Below, piece by piece: positions 1 through 5,722 of a stretch of 7,090 nt of DNA (position 1 is its first letter; each line of letters opens with the position of its first letter). Where the stretch lies: contig SKZA01000341.1 in assembly GCA_007127595.1 (NCBI GenBank), positions 1 to 7,090 of the forward strand. Reading direction: 5' to 3'. A model generated the notes under the pieces. It did no database searches. It saw only the letters and a list, made by a program, of their open reading frames with translations, and was not told the origin of the DNA. Made by a program: the position numbers and the translations under genes. Source of the stretch: Kiritimatiellia bacterium (GTDB taxonomy: Bacteria; Verrucomicrobiota; Kiritimatiellia; SLAD01).

Positions 1-57
1 ATGACAAAAATAGAAACTGACGCGCAGGAGGTCAATGTAATTGAAAAGAAATCGTGA
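1..57 (+). CDS. C-terminal end of an unidentified plus-strand gene (partial)
   Basis: Frame 1 is open from the first base to a TGA at 55-57, and the other two plus frames hit stops within the first 20 bases. It would encode an 18-residue hydrophilic tail, MTKIETDAQEVNVIEKKS. A hairpin with a T-run in the same orientation begins 11 nt after the stop, which is what one expects behind the end of a plus-strand gene convergent with gmk. The ATG at base 1 is probably internal or a coincidence of the window edge. There is too little sequence to assign a family or function, and a chance open stretch of this length cannot be excluded. Confidence 0.4.
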   Translation: MTKIETDAQEVNVIEKKS

Positions 58-67
58 ACTATTCGGA

Positions 68-100
68 CTTGCCTACTTTTATAGGCAAGGAATATTTTTT
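68..100 (+). terminator. Rho-independent terminator for the left-hand plus-strand gene
   Basis: An 8-bp perfect stem (CTTGCCTA at 68-75, TAGGCAAG at 82-89) encloses a 6-nt loop and is followed by GAATATTTTTT. The T-run lies only on the plus-strand side. Read from the minus strand the hairpin is preceded by A residues and followed by a mixed sequence, so it would be a poor intrinsic terminator for gmk. It may still act as a 3' stabilising hairpin for the gmk transcript, whose stop codon is 8 nt away from the T-run. Confidence 0.6.
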
Positions 101-107
101 GCCGATT

Positions 108-749
108 TCAGCGGTCCGGCGCGTCCAATGACGAGAAACGACGCACGCGATCACGCTCCGCACACAGGATGCAACGCAACGCATGATATGAATCGTCGAG
201 ACGATCGTTCACGATCACGTACTGGTAATCCTTCCAGCATTGCAGTTCCTCCTGAGCGCGTTCGAGGCGACGCTGGATCACGTCCTGCTCATCCTTGCCG
301 CGCCCCCATAACCGTAACTGCAGATCATGCATCGAGGGAGGCGCAATGAAGATGTCGACGTAGATGTCGCGTATCCAATCGTTGTCGGCGCCTTCGCGGA
401 CAAACCGGCGAATCTGTTCCGCGCCCTGAACATCAATATCCATCAACACGTCGCGGCCCGCGGCGAGCGCCTCGTGGATGCTCGCCTTGAGCGTACCGTA
501 CTGATTCCCATGCACGACGGCGTGTTCCAGGAACTCGCCCCCCTGCACGCGTTGCTCGAAGTCCTGATCGGACAGGAAATAGTAACTCTTGCCGTCAATC
601 TCGCCCTCGCGCGGCGAGCGCGTGGTGCAGGATACGGAATACGTGATGGAATCGAATTCCGTGATCAAACGGTCGCATAACGTGGTCTTGCCGGCGCCGG
701 AAGGCGCCGACACCACCATCAAAAGAGGTTGGCGTTCCAGATTTATCAT
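108..749 (-). CDS. gmk: Guanylate kinase
   Basis: Cytosolic kinase that phosphorylates GMP or dGMP with ATP to GDP or dGDP, an essential step in guanine nucleotide supply. The 213-residue product starts with a P-loop (SAPSGAGKTT, residues 14-23), followed by the GMP-binding stretch SCTTRSPREGE (40-50) with YYF at 56-58. The GEFLEHAVVHGNQYGT segment (71-86) and LMDIDVQGA (102-110) follow, then an arginine-rich lid region (RLWGRGKDEQDVIQRR, 146-161). Between QIRR and IFI there are about ten more residues than in E. coli Gmk (around 117-132). The start is fixed by the P-loop position and by an ATGA overlap with the yicC stop, so translation is probably coupled. There is no good independent ribosome binding site. 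It is the last gene of the minus-strand operon; the yicC-gmk pairing is a widespread bacterial arrangement. Identification is secure. Confidence 0.97.
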   Translation of the reverse strand: MINLERQPLLMVVSAPSGAGKTTLCDRLITEFDSITYSVSCTTRSPREGEIDGKSYYFLSDQDFEQRVQGGEFLEHAVVHGNQYGTLKASIHEALAAGRDVLMDIDVQGAEQIRRFVREGADNDWIRDIYVDIFIAPPSMHDLQLRLWGRGKDEQDVIQRRLERAQEELQCWKDYQYVIVNDRLDDSYHALRCILCAERDRVRRFSSLDAPDR

Positions 750-1630
750 TCGACGTTTTGTACCTGTTCTCTGATCCGTTCCAATTCGGCCTTGAAATCC
801 ACGACCCGCTGGAGAATCGCGGTGTCGTTCGCCTTCGATCCGACGGTATTGATTTCCCGAAACATCTCCTGTGCCAGAAAATCAAGTGAACGTCCAGTCG
901 CCTCTTTCGAGCGCGTCATGCGGCGCGCCTGCTTCAGGTGACTTTCCAGCCGCGTCAACTCTTCGCTGATGTCCGATCGATCGGCAAAAAGCGCAATCTC
1001 CTTCATCAACCGTTCATCGTTACGCTCGAGCTCGAGGTCCGCTTCTTTCAATCGTTGAATCAGCGTGCGGCGATACCGCGCCACAACCTGCGGCGCCCGC
1101 TTCCGAATCGCTTCGACCTGCGTCCCCAACGATCGGAGTCGCTCCTGCAAATCCTTTTGCAGACTGCGCCCTTCCCGTCCGCGCATATCGTTCAGGTCCT
1201 TCAATGCCTTGACAAGCGCCTTCTTCATCACGCGCCAGACGCGTTCGATATCCTCCTGCGGACGTGCGTAATGCATGACATCCGGCAACGCGGCCAGCGT
1301 CTGAATATCCAGATCACTCGACACGCCAAGCTCCTCCGCAGCGTTGCGCAGAACACGCACATAGGCCGCGGCCAATTCCGTGTCCATGCGGACCGCCTTG
1401 CGGCGCGCCTCACCGGACCAGTCAATGGATAGATCGACGGTCACGCGCCCCCGCGTGATCGTGCCGTGTACCTCTTCCGAAATGCGGGCTTCCAGCAGGT
1501 TCAGGCCGCGCGGCAACGACAACGCAATGTCCAACTGCTTCCGGTTCACGGAACTGAGCTCCACCGTCACCGTGACGCCCTCGCCGACGGCAACGCCGCG
1601 CCCGTACCCCGTCATGCTGCGCAGACTCAT
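746..1630 (-). CDS. yicC: YicC/YloC-family endoribonuclease
   Basis: The 294-residue protein begins MSLRSMTGYGR, the hallmark N-terminus of the YicC/YloC family (SMTGYGR at residues 5-11, ELSSVNRK at 24-31). The C-terminal DUF1732-type region carries EGRSL (153-157), ALFADRSDISEELTRLESH (213-231) and GRSLDFLAQEMFREINTVGSKAND (starting at 246). Published work on E. coli YicC and B. subtilis YloC describes RNA-cleaving activity; the role here is transferred by family. An in-frame ATG 21 nt further upstream would add seven residues inside trpB and is not favoured, because the ATG chosen forms an ATGA overlap with the trpB stop and puts the conserved motif at the very N-terminus. The gene ends in TGA overlapping the gmk start. 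It is likely translated by coupling, since no strong ribosome binding site is seen. Confidence 0.95.
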   Translation of the reverse strand: MSLRSMTGYGRGVAVGEGVTVTVELSSVNRKQLDIALSLPRGLNLLEARISEEVHGTITRGRVTVDLSIDWSGEARRKAVRMDTELAAAYVRVLRNAAEELGVSSDLDIQTLAALPDVMHYARPQEDIERVWRVMKKALVKALKDLNDMRGREGRSLQKDLQERLRSLGTQVEAIRKRAPQVVARYRRTLIQRLKEADLELERNDERLMKEIALFADRSDISEELTRLESHLKQARRMTRSKEATGRSLDFLAQEMFREINTVGSKANDTAILQRVVDFKAELERIREQVQNVE

Positions 1631-2838
1631 GACGCCCGCGCTTTCTTCCATGCGGCGACCTGTTGCACGTCCTTATCGCCGCGTCCGGAAAGATTGATGA
1701 CGATGACATCCTTCTTGCGCCATTGCTTCGCCTGCTTGATCAGATAGGCGACCGCATGCGCCGTCTCCAGCGCGGGCAATAGGCCTTCCCAGCGTCCCAA
1801 GGTATCAAAGGCGGAAACCGCTTCACGGTCATTCACGTGCGCATATTCGACGCGGCCCAGATCGCGCAGCAGACTATGCTCCGGGCCGATGGCGGCATAA
1901 TCGAGGCCCGCGCTCACGGAATGCGTCAACTCAATCTGCCCGTTCCGGTCCTGCAGCACGAATGTCTTGGTGCCCTGCAGGATCCCGACTTTCCCGCCCG
2001 CAAAACGCGCGGCATGCCCGCCCTTGCGGATGCCGAGCCCGCCTGCTTCCACGCCGATCATCCGCACCGTGCGATCGTTGATGAAGGGATGAAACATGCC
2101 GATCGCGTTGCTGCCCCCACCGACACAGGCCAACAGTACATCCGGTAATCGACCGACCGCTTTTTGAATCTGCCGACGCGTTTCCTGTCCGATTACAGAC
2201 TGAAAGTCCCGAACCATGCGCGGATACGGATGCGCGCCCAGCGCCGAGCCGAGAATGTAATGCGTCGTGCGTACGTTGGTCACCCAATCCCGCATGGCTT
2301 CACTGATGGCCTCTTTGAGGGTCTTTTGGCCCGCTGTCACGGGCACGACTTCGGCGCCGAGACTGCGCATACGAAAGACGTTGAGCGCCTGGCGTTCCAT
2401 ATCGACCTCGCCCATGTAGATCACACACGACATCCCGAACATGGCGGCCACCGTCGCCGTCGCGACCCCGTGCTGTCCCGCGCCGGTCTCGGCAATGACG
2501 CGTTTCTTTCCCATGCGCCGCGCCAGCAAGGCTTGGCCCAACGAGTTATTGATCTTGTGCGCACCGGTATGGCACAAGTCTTCACGTTTCAGATAGACGG
2601 CGGCACAGCCGACTTCCCGGGTCAGACGTTCGGCCAGATACAACGGGGTGGGACGGCCGACATAGTCGCGCAAATACGCACGCAACTCGCGCTTGAACGA
2701 GGCGTCCTTCCGCAACCGATCATAGGCCGCCGCCAATTCCAGCAGCGGCGCCATGAGCGTTTCCGGCACGTACATCCCGCCATACGGCCCGAAATACCCG
2801 TTCGGATCGGGATCCGTAACTATTCGACGCCGCGACAT
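1627..2838 (-). CDS. trpB: Tryptophan synthase beta chain
   Basis: PLP enzyme that condenses indole with L-serine to give L-tryptophan, normally as an alpha2-beta2 complex with TrpA. The 403-residue product is a classic TrpB1-type chain. It has the N-terminal GYFGPYGGMYVPETL segment (14-28), the Schiff-base lysine K95 in HTGAHKINN, the catalytic glutamate E117 in ETGAGQHG, and the phosphate-binding glycine loop GGGSNAIG (240-247). D313 is in the GLDYAAIGPEH segment and SGRGDKD is at 384-390. All correspond to Salmonella residues with an offset of about eight. I place the start at 2838 because upstream codons only read through trpF in another frame and lack homology. An AAGGA lies 12 nt before it, a rather long spacing. 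The gene overlaps the trpF end by 19 nt and the yicC start by 4 nt. No trpA follows. Confidence 0.96.
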   Translation of the reverse strand: MSRRRIVTDPDPNGYFGPYGGMYVPETLMAPLLELAAAYDRLRKDASFKRELRAYLRDYVGRPTPLYLAERLTREVGCAAVYLKREDLCHTGAHKINNSLGQALLARRMGKKRVIAETGAGQHGVATATVAAMFGMSCVIYMGEVDMERQALNVFRMRSLGAEVVPVTAGQKTLKEAISEAMRDWVTNVRTTHYILGSALGAHPYPRMVRDFQSVIGQETRRQIQKAVGRLPDVLLACVGGGSNAIGMFHPFINDRTVRMIGVEAGGLGIRKGGHAARFAGGKVGILQGTKTFVLQDRNGQIELTHSVSAGLDYAAIGPEHSLLRDLGRVEYAHVNDREAVSAFDTLGRWEGLLPALETAHAVAYLIKQAKQWRKKDVIVINLSGRGDKDVQQVAAWKKARAS

Positions 2839-3440
2839 GTAACGATAAAGTCCTTCACTTTCATCAAATCCTTTTTCCCGACGTCGGACTCGACGCCGGA
2901 ACTGACATCCACGCCCCACGGCCGCACATGACCCAAGGCTTCCGCCACATTATCGCGATTCAAGCCGCCCGCCAACAACACCTTTTTCGGGACATCGGCC
3001 ACAAAGCGCGCGGCGGCAGCCCAGTCTACGGCTACGCCCGTACCGCCCGGCTGAACACCGCCATGATGATCCAGCAGAAAGGCCTCCACATCGTAATCCG
3101 ATAAAGGAGCCGGCAGGGGCCGGTTCAGATGGATAGCTTTCCATATAGGAAGCGACAACTGCGCACAGAAATCAGGCGATTCCTCCCCATGCAATTGCAC
3201 GACATCGAGTTGGGCCTGCTCCGCCGCCTGCTTCACTTCGTCAGGAGTCGGATTCACGAACACGCCGACTTTCTTGATGCCCTTGGGCGCGTCCTTCGTC
3301 CATTTCCCTACCGTATCGGGTTTGACATGACGTTTGGAGCCCGGCCACAGAATGAAGCCGACCGCGTCCGGCTCCAACTCCGTAACCCCCTTGAGATCCT
3401 CCTGCGAGCAAACCCCGCATATCTTTATGAAGACGCCCAT
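2820..3440 (-). CDS. trpF: Phosphoribosylanthranilate isomerase
   Basis: Catalyses the Amadori rearrangement of N-(5'-phosphoribosyl)anthranilate to CdRP, the third step from chorismate in tryptophan synthesis. The 206-residue (beta/alpha)8 barrel shows the catalytic cysteine C8 in IKICG, the VGFI strand (27-30), VQLHG (81-85) and the likely general acid D124 in LLDHHGG. PGGTG (131-135) follows, then the phosphate-binding segments LLAGGLN (155-161) and GVDVSSGVE (176-184). Length is normal for a monofunctional TrpF. The start overlaps the end of trpC by 16 nt, and its stop lies 19 nt inside the trpB start, so it sits in a tightly packed trpC-trpF-trpB block. There is no clear ribosome binding site directly upstream, so expression may rely on ribosomes finishing trpC. 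It contains five tryptophans, rather many for a trp biosynthetic enzyme. Confidence 0.96.
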   Translation of the reverse strand: MGVFIKICGVCSQEDLKGVTELEPDAVGFILWPGSKRHVKPDTVGKWTKDAPKGIKKVGVFVNPTPDEVKQAAEQAQLDVVQLHGEESPDFCAQLSLPIWKAIHLNRPLPAPLSDYDVEAFLLDHHGGVQPGGTGVAVDWAAAARFVADVPKKVLLAGGLNRDNVAEALGHVRPWGVDVSSGVESDVGKKDLMKVKDFIVTCRGVE

Positions 3441-4216
3441 ATCTCGCCCATCAATTCCTTCACGGCGGCGCCCGCGTCGTCCTGTCGCAGAAGATGTTCC
3501 CCGACCAGGACACCGTGCACGCCCGCATCACGTAGCCTGGCCACGTCCGCCGCGCTGCGTATGCCGCTTTCGCTGATGATCGTCGCATTCTTCGGCGCCT
3601 GCTTCACCAGTGAGAAGGTCGTGTCCAGCGACACCTCAAACGTGGTCAGGTCCCGGTTGTTGATTCCAATACAGGCCGCGCCCGCCTTGGCCGCCCGTTT
3701 CATTTCGTCCTCGTTATGCACTTCCACCAAAGGCGTCAATCCGGCTTTATCCGCGCATTCGATCAGCTCCTTCAACTCCTCGTCCGTCAGTGCGGCAACG
3801 ATCAACAATACCGCGGAAGCCCCCAGCGCGGCCGCGTGCCACACCTGCCACCCGTACAAGACAAACTCCTTATAAAGGATCGGTATGTCCACCGTGTCGC
3901 GCACCATGACAAAGTCGGATTCTTCGCCGCCAAAGAACATCGTATCGATGAGAATTGAAATGGCCTGGGCTCCGGCCTTCTCGTATTGCTCGGCCAGGTG
4001 GTTCGGCCGCAGATCGGCGCGAATATCGCCCGCCGACGGCGACTTGCGTTTGATTTCCGCGATCAAACCCATCGGAGCGGATCGCAGGGCGTCGCCAAAA
4101 TCCGGAGGCATCTTCCGAATGGAGGCCGTGGACTTGAGATATTCCAACGTCACCGTCTGCTTCAGTTCCTCAATTTCCTCCCGCTTATGCTTCAGAATCT
4201 TTTCCAGCAGGTTCAT
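3425..4216 (-). CDS. trpC: Indole-3-glycerol phosphate synthase
   Basis: Converts CdRP to indole-3-glycerol phosphate with release of CO2 and water, the step after TrpF. The 263-residue protein has the N-terminal LEKILKHKREEIEELK helix and then the barrel with AEIKRKSPS (E54 and K56), FFGG (94-97) and YKEFV with the catalytic lysine K116. LVEVH (E165), GINNRDL (N186) and ISESGI (E216, S217) follow, with LVGEHLLR near the C-terminus. These match the active-site set of Sulfolobus IGPS. It is a stand-alone TrpC, not fused to TrpF. The start is supported by an excellent ribosome binding site (AAAGGA, 7 nt spacing) lying within the end of prfB, with which it overlaps by 32 nt. Its stop is TAA. Confidence 0.97.
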   Translation of the reverse strand: MNLLEKILKHKREEIEELKQTVTLEYLKSTASIRKMPPDFGDALRSAPMGLIAEIKRKSPSAGDIRADLRPNHLAEQYEKAGAQAISILIDTMFFGGEESDFVMVRDTVDIPILYKEFVLYGWQVWHAAALGASAVLLIVAALTDEELKELIECADKAGLTPLVEVHNEDEMKRAAKAGAACIGINNRDLTTFEVSLDTTFSLVKQAPKNATIISESGIRSAADVARLRDAGVHGVLVGEHLLRQDDAGAAVKELMGEIWASS

Positions 4217-5325
4217 GGCGCCGTCCTTTCTTTAGATACGCTTCAATGAATTCATCCAGATCACCGTCCAGCACGGCGTCCACATTACCGACCTGATGCT
4301 CCGTGCGGTGATCCTTCACCATGGTATACGGCTGCATGACATACGAACGGATCTGCCGGCCCCAGGCGATCTCGCCTTTGTCGCCGTAATACTTCTCCAT
4401 TTCCTTCCGCTTCTGGTCCTGTTCCCATTCGTACAGTTTCGCGGTCAACATCTTCATCGCCTTGTCGCGATTCTTGTGTTGCGACCGTTCCGCCTGACAC
4501 GCCACGATAATGCCCGTGGGAATGTGCGTGATGCGCACGGCCGAATCCGTCGTGTTCACGTGTTGCCCGCCCGCCCCGCTCGACCGATACGTGTCGACAC
4601 GCAAATCCTTGTCATCAATCTCGACTTCGACATCGTCATCCACCTCCGCGACCACGTCGAGCGCGGCAAACGACGTGTGTCGACGCTGATTGGAATCGAA
4701 CGGACTGATCCGCACGAGGCGATGCACGCCGCGTTCGGCCTTCAAATACCCGTAGGCATACAGGCCGGCGACGTGGAAGGTCACACTCTTGATGCCCGCT
4801 TCGTCGCCCGGTTGCAGGTCAAGGACGGACAACTCGAAGTCATGCGCTTCCGCGTATCGCCGATACATGCGGAACAGCATGTCTGACCAATCACACGACT
4901 CGGTCCCTCCGGCGCCCGCATGCAGGCTCACATACGCATTGTTGGCGTCGAATTCCCCGCCGAGCAGCGTCTTCAGTTCCAGTTGCCGGATATCCGCCTC
5001 GAACCGTTCCAATTGTGCGGCCACATCGCGTTCCGCGGTCGCGTGCTGCGCCGCGTCGTCCTCCATTTCCATCAGCTCCAACATCACCGAAGCGTCGTCC
5101 AAGGCGTGCGTGATGGTGTCGAGCGGATCGAGCAATGCTTTAATGGCATTGGTGCGGTGGATCGCCGCGCGGGCCTTGTTCGGATCGTCCCAAAACCCGG
5201 GGGCGCCCGCCTCCTCTTCCCGGGCTTTTAGTTGAGCGCGCAATTTGGGCTCGTCAAAGATAGCCTCGCATTTCTTCGAGCCGTTCCTGCAACGTGCCCA
5301 GTTTGTCGCGTAACACTTCACTCAT
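4185..5325 (-). CDS. prfB: Peptide chain release factor 2, made by programmed +1 frameshift
   Basis: RF2 recognises UAA and UGA stop codons on the ribosome and triggers peptide release. The coding region is join(5325..5257, 5255..4185): 23 codons in frame 0 (MSEVLRDKLGTL to RGYL), then a +1 shift at CTT-TGA-C onto DEPKLRAQLK and on to a TAA stop, 379 residues in all. The C-terminal part shows the RF2 stop-recognition tripeptide SPF (207-209, in RISPFDSNQRRHTSF), the peptidyl-hydrolysis GGQ (252-254, in SSGAGGQHVNT) and the QAERSQHKNRDKAM stretch. The ATG at 5325 is preceded by AGGAG at a 7-nt spacing. Starting at the upstream ATG of the main frame (5321) would give an N-terminus unlike RF2, so frameshifting is the right model. 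It heads the operon and overlaps trpC by 32 nt. Frameshifting is expected to give negative feedback: low RF2 slows UGA reading and favours the shift. Confidence 0.96.
4224..4229 (-). promoter_or_regulatory. Ribosome binding site of trpC inside prfB
   Basis: AAAGGA on the minus strand ends 7 nt before the trpC ATG. It lies within the last codons of prfB, showing that trpC has its own strong translation start and need not depend wholly on ribosomes terminating at the prfB stop. Confidence 0.7.
5253..5268 (-). promoter_or_regulatory. RF2 programmed +1 frameshift site
   Basis: The minus strand reads CGA GGC TAT CTT TGA C. CTT (5259-5257) is the slip codon, TGA (5256-5254) is the in-frame stop at codon 24, and the C after it gives the poor UGA-C termination context known to promote the shift. 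The purine-rich CGAGG occupies the same place as the AGGGGG internal Shine-Dalgarno of E. coli prfB, directly before TAT CTT. It offers a shorter anti-SD match (GAGG), so the stimulation may be weaker. Slippage of CTT to TTT places GAC in the A site and continues into the RF2 body. Confidence 0.95.
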
Positions 5326-5332
5326 GATTAGA

Positions 5333-5337
5333 CTCCT
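5333..5337 (-). promoter_or_regulatory. Ribosome binding site of prfB
   Basis: AGGAG with 7 nt before ATG at 5325. It decides the prfB start and so the frame-0 leader that ends in the UGA of the frameshift site. Confidence 0.8.
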
Positions 5338-5354
5338 AAATGATCGACGGCTAA

Positions 5355-5383
5355 ACCCTAGGACCCCGCTCCCCCTGCGTCAA
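5355..5383 (-). promoter_or_regulatory. Candidate sigma-70-type promoter of the prfB-trpCFB-yicC-gmk operon
   Basis: On the minus strand a TTGACG (5383-5378, five of six matches to the -35 consensus) is followed after exactly 17 nt by TAGGGT (5360-5355, three of six matches to -10). This would start transcription near 5347 and leave a leader of about 20 nt before the prfB ATG, too short for a trp attenuator. The -10 is weak, so the call is tentative. Confidence 0.4.
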
Positions 5384-5387
5384 GACC

Positions 5388-5416
5388 GGTTTGGATGGAG
5401 GATGGAGGGTTTGGAT
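5388..5416. repeat. 9-bp direct repeat upstream of the prfB promoter
   Basis: GGTTTGGAT occurs at 5388-5396 and again at 5408-5416, start to start exactly 20 bp, about two helical turns. Between them is GGAGGATGGA. The pair lies immediately upstream of the candidate -35 of prfB, where an activator would bind. It could also be simple sequence drift in a G-rich stretch. Confidence 0.4.
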
Positions 5417-5468
5417 AAGCAACGGGAAACATGAAGTGTGAGCGCCCAATAGAGGGTCTCCCATTCGG

Positions 5469-5487
5469 TTTTCCAACGATTGGAAAA
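5469..5487. repeat. Perfect palindrome TTTTCCAA-CGA-TTGGAAAA
   Basis: Two 8-bp arms (5469-5476 and 5480-5487) are exact inverted copies around a 3-nt centre. The right half, YGATTGGAAAA, recurs at 5591-5601 and 5706-5716 without the left arm, so this is the complete form of the repeated motif. It could be a dimeric regulator site or the end of a repeated element. There are no adjacent T-runs or GC-rich stem to suggest a terminator. Confidence 0.75.
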
Positions 5488-5718
5488 CTCGGCAATAATT
5501 CTTCCCCGCCTGCCGTCTTAGATAAATGATGTATTAACCACAAACGTATCATGCCAAGTCAGGCTTGCTTGAAGGAGGGCGGGCAGGCAATGATTGGAAA
5601 AATCATCAAAAATTCTTCCCCGCCTGCCGCTCGTGCAAACAGGCGCGTTGAAGGGAAAAACCCGCTGGAACAGCGTGTGTCGACTAACGCACGACGGGCA
5701 GGCAACGATTGGAAAATT
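5480..5718 (+). repeat. Two imperfect ~115-bp tandem units plus a partial third, in front of bioA
   Basis: Unit 1 runs 5480-5593 and unit 2 runs 5594-5708; a third copy of the start (TTGGAAAATT) begins at 5709. The first 36 bp of units 1 and 2 agree at 32 positions and end in ATTCTTCCCCGCCTGCCG. The unit ends are also alike: GGGCAGGCAAYGA at 5581-5593 and 5696-5708. The middle of about 65 bp is unrelated between the two. In each unit GCCTGCC (5508-5514, 5622-5628) faces its inverse complement GGCAGGC (5582-5588, 5697-5703), so each variable middle is enclosed by a 7-bp inverted repeat. The last copy ends 4 nt before the bioA ATG. Confidence 0.75.
5622..5703 (+). other. Potential structured leader of bioA mRNA
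   Basis: If transcribed on the plus strand, GCCTGCC (5622-5628) can pair with GGCAGGC (5697-5703). This closes a region that includes CGCTG-GAA-CAGCG (5663-5675) and GTGTG/CGCAC (about 5676-5692). The loop-closing half sits just upstream of the bioA start codon. No known riboswitch class is recognised. The folding is my own pairing by eye, and it may simply be a by-product of the DNA repeat. Confidence 0.3.
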
Positions 5719-5722
5719 GCGC

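Larger units (their letters stand above)
5326..5722. other. 397-bp divergent intergenic region between prfB and bioA
   Basis: No credible gene was found here. Short open frames on both strands run through the repeats and into bioA without any recognisable motif. The prfB-proximal part holds the promoter and direct repeat described separately. The rest (5469-5718) is filled by a palindrome and an imperfect tandem repeat. I found no convincing consensus promoter for bioA. TATCAT at 5547-5552 resembles a -10 box but has no matching -35. Confidence 0.7.

Noticed and set aside
1631..1651. Upstream start for yicC at 1651
   Set aside because: It would put seven residues before the conserved MSLRSMTGYGR start and lose the ATGA coupling with trpB.
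2839..2919. Upstream start for trpB at 2919
   Set aside because: The 27 added residues lie wholly inside the trpF end in another frame and are arginine-rich without TrpB similarity.
2164..2931. 255-residue plus-strand frame over trpB
   Set aside because: Antisense of the well-conserved TrpB catalytic region, with no recognisable domain.
3129..3875. 248-residue plus-strand frame over trpF and trpC
   Set aside because: Both genes on the other strand are unmistakable; this is a long shadow frame in GC-rich DNA.
5326..5400. trp leader peptide and attenuator
   Set aside because: The presumed leader is about 20 nt, with no run of Trp codons and no terminator hairpin before prfB; there is also no gap before trpC.
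5358..5552. 64-residue minus-strand frame upstream of prfB
   Set aside because: It spans the promoter and repeats and has no ribosome binding site or similarity.
5526..5552. BirA operator upstream of bioA
   Set aside because: ATTAACC at 5533-5539 resembles one half-site, but no inverted partner at the right spacing was found.
5480..5718. CRISPR array
   Set aside because: Only two to three imperfect copies with ~65-bp middles and inconsistent borders, and no cas genes; the dimensions do not fit.
5594..5722. N-terminal extension of bioA from the ATG at 5594 (43 extra residues)
   Set aside because: It translates repeat DNA, shows no BioA homology, and the family N-terminus (LWHPYT) begins right after the ATG at 5723.
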